In this document: piece after piece, positions 1 through 8,398 of the stretch
How the letters are laid out: each line of letters opens with the position of its first letter
Position numbering within the stretch: the stretch's first letter is position 1
DNA from: Phycisphaerales bacterium
GTDB taxonomy: Bacteria; Planctomycetota; Phycisphaerae; Phycisphaerales; SM1A02
Direction of reading: 5' to 3'
NCBI GenBank assembly: GCA_022446885.1
Contig: JAKVBU010000008.1
Location: 1-64,000 of the forward strand
DNA: 64,000 nt
Notes under the pieces: generated by a model
What the model was told of the DNA's origin: nothing
Seen by the model: the letters and a program-made list of their open reading frames with translations, nothing else
Databases searched by the model: none
Translations under genes and position numbers: made by a program

Positions 1-2
1 AC

Positions 3-695
3 GTGCTCGAGGGCTGTCGGCACAACGAAGTGGCCCACCTCGTCTACGCTTCCACGTCGTCGGTCTATGGCAGTGATACGTCCATGCCATTCTCGGAGCA
101 TCGCGGGGCTGATCACCCGCTGACCCTCTATGCGGCGACGAAGCGAGCGAACGAACTGATGGCGCATGCCTATGCGAGTTTGTTCTCTCTTCCATGTACC
201 GGGCTTCGGTTCTTCACCGTCTACGGGCCTTGGGGCCGTCCGGACATGGCGCTGTTCTTGTTCACCAAGGCCATTCTTGAAGGGCGGCCGATTGATCTGT
301 TCAATAACGGTGAACATGAGCGAGACTTCACCTATGTGGATGACATCGCATCAGGCGTCGTCAGTGCGTTGGGGGCGCCTCCGACGCCCGCCCCAGGGTA
401 TGACACGGCGAATCCAGACCCTGGCATCAGCAACGTCCCATGGCGGGTCTACAACATCGGGAACGGGGTCTCGATTCACCTGACCCGATTTGTGGAATTG
501 ATCGAGCAGAAGCTTGGCAAGAAGGCCCTGGTAAACAAACTGCCCATGCAGCCCGGTGACGTGCCCGCTTCATGGTCGGACACGTCCGACATGCAGGCCG
601 ACTTCGACTATGTCGCCCGGACCCCGGTCGAGCAGGGGGTCTCTGCATTTGTAGACTGGTACCTGGAGTACTACGCCGTCGCTCCGGCTTCCTGA
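3..695 (+). CDS. NAD-dependent sugar epimerase, C-terminal part (UDP-glucuronate 4-epimerase-like)
   Basis: The 5' end lies outside the window; 230 residues remain of a family usually near 340. It is an extended short-chain dehydrogenase that would interconvert nucleotide sugars for surface polysaccharide. The catalytic YxxxK is present as YAATK, preceded by the SSVYG strand that carries the catalytic Ser/Thr. The stretch [17 protein letters not shown] is typical of UDP-glucuronate 4-epimerases and close relatives, as is the following RDFTYVDD. An O-antigen ligase gene follows about 80 bases later, which supports a polysaccharide locus. UDP-glucose 4-epimerase or dTDP-glucose dehydratase are less likely, because GPWGRPDMA favours the uronate epimerases. 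The enzyme class is secure; exact substrate is inferred. Confidence 0.85.
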   Translation: MLEGCRHNEVAHLVYASTSSVYGSDTSMPFSEHRGADHPLTLYAATKRANELMAHAYASLFSLPCTGLRFFTVYGPWGRPDMALFLFTKAILEGRPIDLFNNGEHERDFTYVDDIASGVVSALGAPPTPAPGYDTANPDPGISNVPWRVYNIGNGVSIHLTRFVELIEQKLGKKALVNKLPMQPGDVPASWSDTSDMQADFDYVARTPVEQGVSAFVDWYLEYYAVAPAS

Positions 696-775
696 ATTCC
701 TGCACTGATACCGTTGATCAGCTTACAAAACCTGCCGATCGCCACAGTGAGGGCAACCGTTCGCATCGGCACTTG

Positions 776-2116
776 ATGGGAATGCAGTCAGACATGAGGC
801 TCAGCCGTTGTGATCTCGGTGAGGGTCTTGCCACCGCCTGTCGATATGCGAGAGACCGGGACGGGCGGGGCCATTCCATTCATGTGGCGATCGCCGTCAT
901 TGCTTGCGGGCTCTTGGTTCTGTCCACAGTCACCGCGACTATCGGACTGGTTGCTGTCGTTGCATGGTCCGTGGCCCGTTCATGGGTGCTGTGGCCTCTA
1001 TGGCTGCGTCTCCTTCGACATCCATTGATGTGGTTGCCGTTGGCCTTCCTTTCGTGGGCCGCACTGTCACTGGCCTGGACACCAGATGTGGAGGCAGGCC
1101 TGGAGAACCTGCGAGCCATGCGTTATCTGCTGCTGATTCCGGCGTTGGTCCCGGTGCTCGAGTCACTTCGATGGTGCATGCTGGCGATTTTGGCAACTGT
1201 GGGCGTGCAACTGGTGTTCCAGGTGCTCGGGTTTTTTCATATGGATGCCTGGAAATTCAATTGGTACTACTTGCCGCAAGGGGGGCTGTCAGCACATCCG
1301 GGCCCAGCAGGGGCTTGGGCCCTGATTGCCCTGAGCGTTTGCTTTTGCGGTGGGTTAGGTCTCAAGTCGTGGCTTCGAGGTGTGGCCGCTCTGGTCGCGA
1401 TTGGTGGGCTGGGGCTCTCTGGTGCGAGATCCGCCTTTGGAGCTTTGGTGCTTTGGTGTATGGGTTCTGCTGGGGTTAGTCGTGGACCACATCGAGTCAT
1501 CGTCAGATCAGCTTTACTTGGTTTGATTGGAGCGGCCGTGATAGCTATGAGCACGCTGCCGGGCCCTATCCCTTCGAAGGCTCGTGCTGGGATTGCATCC
1601 GCTTGGGCGATCTTGACGGATCAACCATTGGAGGATCTTTCATTGGAGCGTCGCCGGCTCCTTCAGAGAGCTGCACTGTCAACCGGGCTTGCACATCCAC
1701 TTACCGGGGCTGGCCTTGGGGCCGCGGAGGGAGCGCTGTCCGAAATGACTTCCCGTGAGCCGTTTTTGGATCCGAAAACAGATCGGCGGGGGAACAACAT
1801 CTGGCAAGGAGACTTCCACAGCGCCTGGGCCGAGAGCTTTGCGGAACTGGGCATTCCGGGCTTTCTGCTGTTCGTTGCACCAGTGCTGCTGTCAATCTGG
1901 ATCGCCCTCACGTACATGTGGGGTCGACCGCCGCCGGAACATGACTGGGGGCCACTGGTGCTCGCCGCTGCGCTCACATCGCTCGTGTTCGGTATGTTCA
2001 CCGTGGTGTACTCCAGCGGACAAATGCAGGCCATGGCCATGTTCGCCATGACACTGGCCATCGGGGCATCAACCGGTCTCTTTCAACTGGATGCGGAGCC
2101 GGAGCGCCCAGCATGA
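776..2116 (+). CDS. O-antigen ligase / polymerase family membrane protein
   Basis: About 446 residues with roughly ten hydrophobic segments, as in WaaL/Wzy (Wzy_C) enzymes. These join lipid-linked polysaccharide to its acceptor, or polymerise it, in the inner membrane facing the periplasm. A long outward-facing loop (around residues 320-380, including DRRGNNIWQGDFHSAWAES) precedes the motif ELGIPGFLLF, a typical Wzy_C signature. The frame stays open much further upstream, but that part overlaps the epimerase gene, so ATG at 776 is preferred; ATGs at 782 and 794 are possible and no clear ribosome site separates them. The stop overlaps the next start (ATGA), so the downstream phosphatase gene is translationally coupled. 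Ligase versus polymerase cannot be settled from sequence. Confidence 0.8.
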   Translation: MGMQSDMRLSRCDLGEGLATACRYARDRDGRGHSIHVAIAVIACGLLVLSTVTATIGLVAVVAWSVARSWVLWPLWLRLLRHPLMWLPLAFLSWAALSLAWTPDVEAGLENLRAMRYLLLIPALVPVLESLRWCMLAILATVGVQLVFQVLGFFHMDAWKFNWYYLPQGGLSAHPGPAGAWALIALSVCFCGGLGLKSWLRGVAALVAIGGLGLSGARSAFGALVLWCMGSAGVSRGPHRVIVRSALLGLIGAAVIAMSTLPGPIPSKARAGIASAWAILTDQPLEDLSLERRRLLQRAALSTGLAHPLTGAGLGAAEGALSEMTSREPFLDPKTDRRGNNIWQGDFHSAWAESFAELGIPGFLLFVAPVLLSIWIALTYMWGRPPPEHDWGPLVLAAALTSLVFGMFTVVYSSGQMQAMAMFAMTLAIGASTGLFQLDAEPERPA

Positions 2117-2868
2117 TCGATGAACACAACATCTCGATCGCAATTCGCGCCATGGACGCAGCCGTGGATGCACTGGCCCACGCGCCCACCACAGTGCTCA
2201 GCGCGGCGGGCAAGGACATCAAGATGCAGGCCGATCTCGACGCCGAGACGGCCATGCTCACCATGCTGCGTGACGCATCGCCACTGCCGATTCTCTCTGA
2301 AGAAGCCGGCGCTGATCAGGCGTTCAGCTCGGCAGCCTCCGGATGGGTGGTGGATCCACTCGATGGCACCGCCAATTTCGCCCGCGGCATCCCCATGGCC
2401 TGCTCCTGCCTGGCAATGATCGATGCAGGGCGACCAGTCCTGGGCGTGGTGCATGATCACGGGGCCAACGAACGATGGATCGGCGGCCCCGAAGTGCCCA
2501 CCACGATGAACGGCAACGCAGTGAACTGCTCAAGAGCCCAGGACCCTGGTCAAGCCGTGTTATCAACGGGGTTCCCCCGCCTGTTTGACTTCAGTCATGA
2601 GGCGCTCGCCGAGCGCCTCGAGCAATGGGCCGCTTTCAAAAAGGTCCGCATGATCGGCTGCGCCGGGTTGTCTCTGGCATGGACCGCGGGCGGACGCATG
2701 GACCTGCACATGGAATCAGGCACCTTCCTCTGGGATGTGGCTGCCGGGCTGGCGCTCGTCGAGGGCGCCGGCGGGCGTACCCGATGCACCAGGCCAGACA
2801 AAATGTGGCGCTGCGACGTCGCCGCCGGTGCGTTATCGCTCGTTGACCGGTACGCCACTCGGTCCTGA
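2113..2868 (+). CDS. Inositol monophosphatase family protein
   Basis: A 251-residue protein of the Mg2+-dependent FIG superfamily (inositol monophosphatase, CysQ, histidinol-phosphatase HisN). Metal ligands are visible as SEE near residues 62-64 and DPLDGT at 81-86, and the C-terminal WDVAAGLALVEGAGG carries the last metal-binding Asp and the substrate loop. It starts inside the stop of the O-antigen ligase gene (ATGA), so it is probably co-expressed with it. A role in dephosphorylating a sugar phosphate or in 3'-phosphoadenosine turnover is possible; sequence alone does not decide. Its last 36 bases overlap the end of the convergent gene at 2833. Confidence 0.85.
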   Translation: MIDEHNISIAIRAMDAAVDALAHAPTTVLSAAGKDIKMQADLDAETAMLTMLRDASPLPILSEEAGADQAFSSAASGWVVDPLDGTANFARGIPMACSCLAMIDAGRPVLGVVHDHGANERWIGGPEVPTTMNGNAVNCSRAQDPGQAVLSTGFPRLFDFSHEALAERLEQWAAFKKVRMIGCAGLSLAWTAGGRMDLHMESGTFLWDVAAGLALVEGAGGRTRCTRPDKMWRCDVAAGALSLVDRYATRS

Positions 2869-4155
2869 GGTGGGCGAATCCTCAGGCGAGATGCTGAGGT
2901 CAGGGGCCACCTTGGCAAGTCGCTTCGGGCCTACCAATCGCTGGAGGTGCCCAAGCTGCCCTTGCACAAGCGACCGACGGGCCTCGCCCATGTCACGCAT
3001 CTCCTGCGCAATCAACTTCCATTGGTTCCGCTGCCCCTCGGGCACGTGCATGCCCCGGTGCCTAGCCCGTTGCATCAACTGCGCCTGTCGTTCAACGCCC
3101 ATCCACGTCGCCGAGCGACCGGCAAGTTGATCATCAAGTTGCTGTCGAGCCTGCAGTACAACCGCGATCACGTCCTCGGCCTGCGCCCGCCGGGCCTCCG
3201 TGAGTAGCGAGTCCAAGGGGTCAGGGCCCCAGGTCGCCGGGTAGCAACGAGACAGAATGGACCGCTTCAGGGGGGCCAGAGACGGCATGGTCTCGCCCAA
3301 AACGTGCGCTGCTTCGAGCGTGTCATCAACCTGACGGCCGCACAACTCATCAACCCGGCCAAGCGCCGCCGCCGCTTCTTGGTCAGTGGTCGCAGTACGT
3401 GCTTCGAACAGGGCCCTGTGCAGTGCTTCGAGCCGGAGATCGGTGTCCTGGGCCCAGCGCGACAGGATCAACTCGCAGCTTTCTGGCAGCGGCCCCTCAG
3501 CATTGCGCGCCTCCGCCAGCAGATTGACGGCGCCGCCATTGGTCAAGGCCAGCAACCTGAGCCGCCTACCACGGAGCACCGCTCGGCGAACAGCATCCCA
3601 TTGCGTGCGTTGGTGCCCATCAAGTAACACAAGGATCCGTTCGTTTGTTCGCTGCTCCAGATCGCGATGGGCAAGGGCCGTTGCCTGCTGCAAGGCTCGG
3701 CCACCTGGATCCGCTTGCCATCTCGTCACAGAGAGATTGGCTCTGGCTCGCCGCGCCTCTTCAGACGCTTGCTCGGCCAGCCTGCGAGCCTCCATCAGGG
3801 CGGCCATGTCAACATCGCCGTCAAGCGCCCGCCGCTCCACCTCATGTCGGTGTCGGGCAGCCTCCCGAGCATGTTGGGCGGCTGCACGCCAGAGGTCCTC
3901 GACCGCTCGGAGATCGACGCCTGCAGCTTGAGCATTGATTGAGCGGCGCAACGCCTGCTGCGTCTGCAGCCAGATGATCTCCTGATCCTCCAGCAGGAAC
4001 GAAAGCGTTTCCCGCTGCGTCTCATCCAGATCCAGCCCCTCGCTCAAGGGGCCGATGTCAGCCTTGAGCCACGGAGGCGCAAGGGGCGCATGGCCTGCAT
4101 GCACCAAACAGGTCATCGCCGCCAGCATCAAGGTGAGGGCCGTCATGCAGGGCAT
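2833..4155 (-). CDS. Exported alpha-helical protein, Spy/LTXXQ-like, unknown function
   Basis: 440 residues beginning with a signal peptide (hydrophobic stretch TALTLMLAAMTCLVHAGHA). The rest is almost entirely helical and charged, with long coiled-coil stretches rich in Ala, Arg, Glu and Leu (for example around residues 95-160). The segment LDLDETQRETLSFLLEDQE resembles the LTxxQ motif of periplasmic CpxP/Spy chaperones, though the protein is far longer than those. A larger relative in style starts at 61234. It is the third gene of a leftward operon, 15 bases after the FG-GAP lipoprotein gene, and has no own promoter that I can see. Its 3' end overlaps the phosphatase gene by 36 bases. Function unknown; a periplasmic helper or scaffold role is only inference. 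Confidence 0.7.
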   Translation of the reverse strand: MPCMTALTLMLAAMTCLVHAGHAPLAPPWLKADIGPLSEGLDLDETQRETLSFLLEDQEIIWLQTQQALRRSINAQAAGVDLRAVEDLWRAAAQHAREAARHRHEVERRALDGDVDMAALMEARRLAEQASEEARRARANLSVTRWQADPGGRALQQATALAHRDLEQRTNERILVLLDGHQRTQWDAVRRAVLRGRRLRLLALTNGGAVNLLAEARNAEGPLPESCELILSRWAQDTDLRLEALHRALFEARTATTDQEAAAALGRVDELCGRQVDDTLEAAHVLGETMPSLAPLKRSILSRCYPATWGPDPLDSLLTEARRAQAEDVIAVVLQARQQLDDQLAGRSATWMGVERQAQLMQRARHRGMHVPEGQRNQWKLIAQEMRDMGEARRSLVQGQLGHLQRLVGPKRLAKVAPDLSISPEDSPTSGPSGVPVNER

Positions 4156-4170
4156 GATAGACCTCAGGCC

Positions 4171-5886
4171 TCAGGGCTCGGTGATCGTTCCCTCGGATCG
4201 ACGCACACGCACGACACCGGGGCCGCAAGGCACCTCATGCGTCGTGGACGGGCCATCAGGCCAGTTGACGCGCACCTGCAGCCGCGGTGCACCCTGGCCA
4301 ACTGTGGCATGCAACTGGGCCGCGGACGCCCCCTGAAACGGGCTCGATGTCGTTACCCAGCGGTGATGCACCCGAGTGCCGTCATCAATCACGACATGGG
4401 CGCCGTGCCCCTCCCGATTCCCGATGCCAGGTCGGTCATCCACCAACTGCAGGGTGCATCGCTGCAGCGGCCCGCTTGCAGAAGCCCGAAGCACCTCCAT
4501 CGGACGATCACGCGGGGCTGTCACAAGTGAGGGCACAGACGCACGATCATCCAGCACGCCTAGCGCTCCGGCACGATGCACACTGGGCGATGCAGCCCAA
4601 TGATCCAGGTCAGACGTGCGGCGGGCGAAGCGGTTGCCGTCTCGCTCCAGCAAAAGGACAGGCTGGGCCCACTCGCTATCCATTGTCTGCATCGTCGCCT
4701 GTGGGTAGACATGTCCGTTCAGGATCAGCAGGTCTTCATCCCCATCGAGATCACCATCCAGAAAGAAGGTGGTCCAACCCAGAAAGGGGCGGCTTGGTAA
4801 ACCCAGCCCCCAGGCCTGTGTCCGATCAGCGAACCATCCGCCAGCGCTACTCACATGCAGGGTGTTGGTGTCACTGCTGAAATTCGTTGAGAAGACATCG
4901 GGCATGCCGTCGGCGTTCACATCGCCAACCGCCAGCCCCATCGTCGCCTGAGCCGACCCGTCGGCATTGGTCGCCAGACCGCAGCCCAGGGCTGCGTCCT
5001 CTAGTTTCAGTGGTTCATCGCTCACGACTCGCAGCAACATGTTCGGCGTCGTGTCATTACCCACGAGAATGTCCTGAACGCCGTCGCCATCCAGATCAGT
5101 GATCAGGGCATTGAGCCCGAAGCCTGGAGCAATGTCGTTGATGCCGGCGCGCTCGCTGACATCAGTGAGTCTCCCATCACCAGCATTGAGAAACAGCCGG
5201 TCTCCTTGAGGTGCCATTCCGCGGGGCCCAGCCAGCACCTGCTGGCCCATGAATGGAACATCTTTGGGTAGGGGGGCGTCGAAGTTCCAATCCAGATAGT
5301 TCACGATGTAGACGTCGCAGAAGCCATCGCCGTTGACGTCACCTACCGCGGCGCAGGTGCCCCAGCCAGGGCTGTTGAACCCCGCCTCATGCGTGATGTC
5401 GGTGAATCGACCGCCGTCATTTCGAAGCAGCACATCGTTGCCGATGCGTGTGATCACCAGATCACTGTCTCCATCGCCCTCAAGATCAAAGGGGGTGGCG
5501 GATGTGGCCCAACCATGCACTTCAATGCCTGACGCCGCAGTGGCATCGGCCCAGCCTTCACCCTGTCGGCGAAACAGTCGGCAGCCGGGGCCCGATTCTG
5601 GCGCACCGAGCGTCGCGCCTTGAGCCAGCAGAATCTCCAGCACGCCATCGCCATCGACGTCAATCAGCGAGACACCAGCGCCATTTACCTCAGGAATGGC
5701 CTCGGGCAATTCGCTGCCACAATGTGCTTGCATCTCAGGGGCGGCCACCGGCGTCCACCATGCCGAGTCGGTCTTTCGGGCCTCCGGCGTGGCGGGGGAA
5801 GTGGGGGGGGAAGAGGGGGGGGAAGGCGTCTCTGCGCATCCAGAGAGTATCAACACGCACATGCCGACTTGAAGTGTGCACTTCAT
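4171..5886 (-). CDS. FG-GAP/VCBS repeat lipoprotein with ASPIC/UnbV domain
   Basis: 571 residues. It starts with a lipoprotein signal ending in LSGC (Cys17), followed by a Pro/Ser/Thr linker coded by long C runs. Several FG-GAP/VCBS calcium-binding repeats follow (LIDVDGDGVLEILL, DLEGDGDSDLVI, VGDVNGDGFCDVYI, ITDLDGDGVQDILV, VGDVNADGMPDVF, DGDLDGDEDLLI), forming an integrin-like beta propeller. The C-terminal 90 residues (GAHVVIDDG to the end) match the ASPIC/UnbV domain, as in CRTAC1-like proteins. It is probably anchored to a membrane and exposed for binding. It starts inside the stop of the TPR gene (ATGA), so the two are coupled; TPR plus ASPIC/UnbV pairs are common in planctomycetes. Ligand unknown. 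Confidence 0.88.
   Translation of the reverse strand: MKCTLQVGMCVLILSGCAETPSPPSSPPTSPATPEARKTDSAWWTPVAAPEMQAHCGSELPEAIPEVNGAGVSLIDVDGDGVLEILLAQGATLGAPESGPGCRLFRRQGEGWADATAASGIEVHGWATSATPFDLEGDGDSDLVITRIGNDVLLRNDGGRFTDITHEAGFNSPGWGTCAAVGDVNGDGFCDVYIVNYLDWNFDAPLPKDVPFMGQQVLAGPRGMAPQGDRLFLNAGDGRLTDVSERAGINDIAPGFGLNALITDLDGDGVQDILVGNDTTPNMLLRVVSDEPLKLEDAALGCGLATNADGSAQATMGLAVGDVNADGMPDVFSTNFSSDTNTLHVSSAGGWFADRTQAWGLGLPSRPFLGWTTFFLDGDLDGDEDLLILNGHVYPQATMQTMDSEWAQPVLLLERDGNRFARRTSDLDHWAASPSVHRAGALGVLDDRASVPSLVTAPRDRPMEVLRASASGPLQRCTLQLVDDRPGIGNREGHGAHVVIDDGTRVHHRWVTTSSPFQGASAAQLHATVGQGAPRLQVRVNWPDGPSTTHEVPCGPGVVRVRRSEGTITEP
5803..5822 (-). repeat. Two G8/C8 homopolymer tracts in lipoprotein N-terminus
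   Basis: On the plus strand there are uninterrupted runs of eight G at 5803-5810 and 5815-5822, with a run of five just before. On the coding strand they are C8 runs encoding the Pro/Ser linker directly after the lipobox Cys. Runs of this length can slip during replication, and a one-base change would frameshift the whole FG-GAP protein. Confidence 0.85.
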
Positions 5887-6740
5887 GGCGAGTGAGCCTG
5901 TGCATCTCGGGCTGAGCGAGCCGACTGCTCTACCACTTGCGCTTCTTCAACACGCCCAAGCCGCCGCAGCAACCGCGCCCGACGAAATCCCGCTTCATGC
6001 AGATCGCCTTGGAGATCAAGTGCCTCAGCCAGCAACTGTTGGGCACGCTCCAGATCGCCGTCTCGTTGCTCGATGACCTCTGCCAATCGAGCCATGGCCT
6101 TGGCCTGCCCATCGACACGATCATCTCGACCCTCTTGCAACTGAATCGCCCGGTTGAAGCGAGCCTCTGCTTCGTCCCAGTTAGCCCGTTCCAATTCGAT
6201 CAGCCCGATGGCAAAGTGCGAGTCGCCCTCATCAGGGGTCAAGCACAGATGGTGTTCGAAGGCAGACTGGGCTTCGTCTGGTCGCCCGAGCCAGAAGAGG
6301 GCCCAGCCCTTGAAGTGCCAGGCAGGTGGGTACACATCGGGCGCGGCGCACGATTGCTCGAACCAGGGCAGGGCCTTTGCGTGACGACGCTCGACATGGT
6401 GGGCCAAGCCCATCAGGAACGCGGCTTGGGCGTTGGGGGCATCGTCTGTCATGGCCCGCCGGACCCGCACCCGGGCAACATCTGGGCGGCCCTGTTCGAT
6501 GAAGACAAACGCCTCTCGCAGTGATGGCTCCAGCGGGGGTGTGGGTATCGCTTGGGTCACCGCAGCCGCGGGGGGGGCGGTGGGCGTCTTGGGATCGCAC
6601 CCGAGGGTGGCCACCGCAAGCAGGGTCAGAATCGGAGCAATGGCCCCAGATCGCTGGTTTGACGAGTTCTTCTCGCATCGCCCTCGAGGGCGATGTAGAT
6701 TGAAGCCGGGCAGGGGCTCTGGAGAGGAGTCTGGCTGCAT
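5883..6740 (-). CDS. TPR-repeat lipoprotein
   Basis: About 285 residues from ATG 6740 (an ATG at 6806 is also in frame). After an unusually long leader of about 30 residues comes a hydrophobic stretch ending in ATLGC, a lipobox, then a Pro/Thr linker. The body consists of tetratricopeptide repeats: AFVFIEQGRPDVARVRVRRA, AFLMGLAHHVERRHAKALPW, AWHFKGWALFWLGRPDEAQS, HFAIGLIELERANWDEAEA, and two more near the C-terminus. TPRs bind partner proteins, here at the membrane surface. It is the first gene of the leftward operon with the ASPIC/UnbV lipoprotein and overlaps its start. Its start codon abuts that of the divergent oxidoreductase gene, and a 20-bp palindrome lies inside its leader codons. The true start is uncertain; the protein class is not. 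Confidence 0.78.
   Translation of the reverse strand: MQPDSSPEPLPGFNLHRPRGRCEKNSSNQRSGAIAPILTLLAVATLGCDPKTPTAPPAAAVTQAIPTPPLEPSLREAFVFIEQGRPDVARVRVRRAMTDDAPNAQAAFLMGLAHHVERRHAKALPWFEQSCAAPDVYPPAWHFKGWALFWLGRPDEAQSAFEHHLCLTPDEGDSHFAIGLIELERANWDEAEARFNRAIQLQEGRDDRVDGQAKAMARLAEVIEQRDGDLERAQQLLAEALDLQGDLHEAGFRRARLLRRLGRVEEAQVVEQSARSARDAQAHSP
6676..6695. promoter_or_regulatory. Perfect 20-bp palindrome, possible operator
   Basis: The sequence catcgccctcgagggcgatg is a perfect 20-base palindrome with no spacer. It is followed directly by TAGATT (6696-6701), a plausible -10 hexamer for the rightward oxidoreductase gene whose ribosome site and ATG lie 20-40 bases downstream. The palindrome would then occupy the space between -35 and -10, a usual place for a repressor. 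It also falls inside the first codons of the leftward TPR gene. Confidence 0.5.
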
Positions 6741-8382
6741 GACAGTTGGTTCAAGTCTACTGATGGCCTGCGTGCTTGCGGGTGGGCCCATGTTGCAGCC
6801 GCGCATGGGCGAGCCGCTGGCTGCGCTGAGCGATCAGCAATTGGACCTGTTCTGGGTGGGGTTGGAGGACTACCTCAAAAATTTCTCGGTGGACGAGGGG
6901 CTCGGTCCAGGCTTCAATCAGACCTCGTGTGCGTCCTGCCACAACAATCCCGTGGGTGGGGCCGGGTCGCAGCTTGTGACTCGATTCGGGCACATGGGCA
7001 AGAAGGGCGGCTTCGATCCGATGGCTGATCTGGGCGGGTCGCTGCTGCAGGCCAACGCCGTAGATGAGTCCTGTCAGGAGTTCATACCCGGTGGGGCGAA
7101 TGTGACGAGTCTGCGGGTTACGCCCGGAGCGCTGGGCTACGGCTTGATCGAGGCCATTGCCGATGCCGACATCCTCGCAGTACGCGATGCCCAACCAGCC
7201 CCCCAGCGCGGCACGGCCCGAATGGGTGTCCCTATCGAGGGTGGCCCTGAGCGAGTTGGTCGATTCGGCTGGAAGGCCCAGTTGGCCACGGTGCTGTCGT
7301 TCAGCGCTGATGCCTCATTGCAGGAGTTGGGAATCACCAGCGAGTTGCTTCCGGTAGAGAATGCCCCGCAAGGCGATTGGCAGAATGTGATCGACTGCGA
7401 CTTCGTGGACGACCCGGAAGAGCCCGTCAATCCCGACGGATTGACGTACACCCAGACAATCACAGCCTATCAGCGGTATCTGGCCCAACCCCCGCAGACG
7501 CCACGCATCGGCATGGCCGGGGCCGATGTCTTTGAGGCCGCCGGGTGCGCCGTCTGTCACACGCCAACATTCACAACCGTGTCTGACCCGACGTTGGAGT
7601 CGGCGCTACGTGATGTCGAGATTCATCCCTACAGCGACTGGCTGCTGCACGACATGGGTGCTGCAGCGGACGGAATCGGTGACGGGTCCGCCGGGGTGCG
7701 TGACATGCGAACGCCGCCTCTATGGGGCGTGCGCCGTCGTAATCCGATGTGGCACGATGGGCGTGTCGGCGGTGGTACGTTTGAAACCCGCGTCGTCGAA
7801 GCCATCGAGTTGCACGGGGCCACCGGCAGCCAGGGCATGGAGGCCGCTGCGGCCTTTGCCGGGCTCAACACCCAAGATCGAGCGGCCCTGATTGCGTTTC
7901 TGGGGTCGCTGGGGCGGGCTGAGTTCGATGCAGATGGAAACGACGTTGTCAATTTGCTCGACATGCATCTGGTGGAGAATGGGCTCGTGCCTTGCAGCCA
8001 GATTGACATGGTCATCGGCCCTGACGACCCCTGCGCCGTACATGACCTGGATGCCGATGGGGCTGTGACACAGGCCGATGCCGCCCTGTATGCCATTGCG
8101 TTAGGCGAACTTGCGATTGACTGCGACGGTGATTCCATCGCTGATGTGCTGCAGATTTTCGCGGATCCCTCGCTGGATCAGGATCTGGACGGCGATATTG
8201 ATGGTTGTCAGCCCTGCCCTGGCGACGCCAGCGGCAATGGGCAGGTGGACGCAGACGACATTCTGGCCGTATTGGCCGACTGGGGCACTTGCGATGGGTG
8301 CCCCGGAGACGTCGATGATGACGGTTTGGTCGGGGTTGACGATATTCTCTTGATCATCGCATCGTGGGGGGAGTGTCCCTGA
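6739..8382 (+). CDS. Secreted di-haem oxidoreductase (DUF1111/putative peroxidase) with dockerin-like tag
   Basis: 547 residues from ATG 6739, preceded at nine bases by the ribosome site GGAGAGGAG. After a signal peptide there are two c-type haem sites: CASCH at residues 64-68 and CAVCH at 270-274. This is the layout of the DUF1111 di-haem oxidoreductases related to MauG/cytochrome c peroxidases, which would act in the periplasm or at the surface. MRTPPLWGVRRRNPMWHDGR is the conserved region near the second haem. The last 150 or so residues contain two EF-hand/dockerin-like units (GDASGNGQVDADDILAVLAD and GDVDDDGLVGVDDILLIIAS) ending WGECP, probably a surface-sorting or attachment tag. The FG-GAP gene follows after 16 bases. 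Substrate unknown. Confidence 0.88.
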   Translation: MTVGSSLLMACVLAGGPMLQPRMGEPLAALSDQQLDLFWVGLEDYLKNFSVDEGLGPGFNQTSCASCHNNPVGGAGSQLVTRFGHMGKKGGFDPMADLGGSLLQANAVDESCQEFIPGGANVTSLRVTPGALGYGLIEAIADADILAVRDAQPAPQRGTARMGVPIEGGPERVGRFGWKAQLATVLSFSADASLQELGITSELLPVENAPQGDWQNVIDCDFVDDPEEPVNPDGLTYTQTITAYQRYLAQPPQTPRIGMAGADVFEAAGCAVCHTPTFTTVSDPTLESALRDVEIHPYSDWLLHDMGAAADGIGDGSAGVRDMRTPPLWGVRRRNPMWHDGRVGGGTFETRVVEAIELHGATGSQGMEAAAAFAGLNTQDRAALIAFLGSLGRAEFDADGNDVVNLLDMHLVENGLVPCSQIDMVIGPDDPCAVHDLDADGAVTQADAALYAIALGELAIDCDGDSIADVLQIFADPSLDQDLDGDIDGCQPCPGDASGNGQVDADDILAVLADWGTCDGCPGDVDDDGLVGVDDILLIIASWGECP

Positions 8383-8398
8383 CATGGGAGATCCACGC

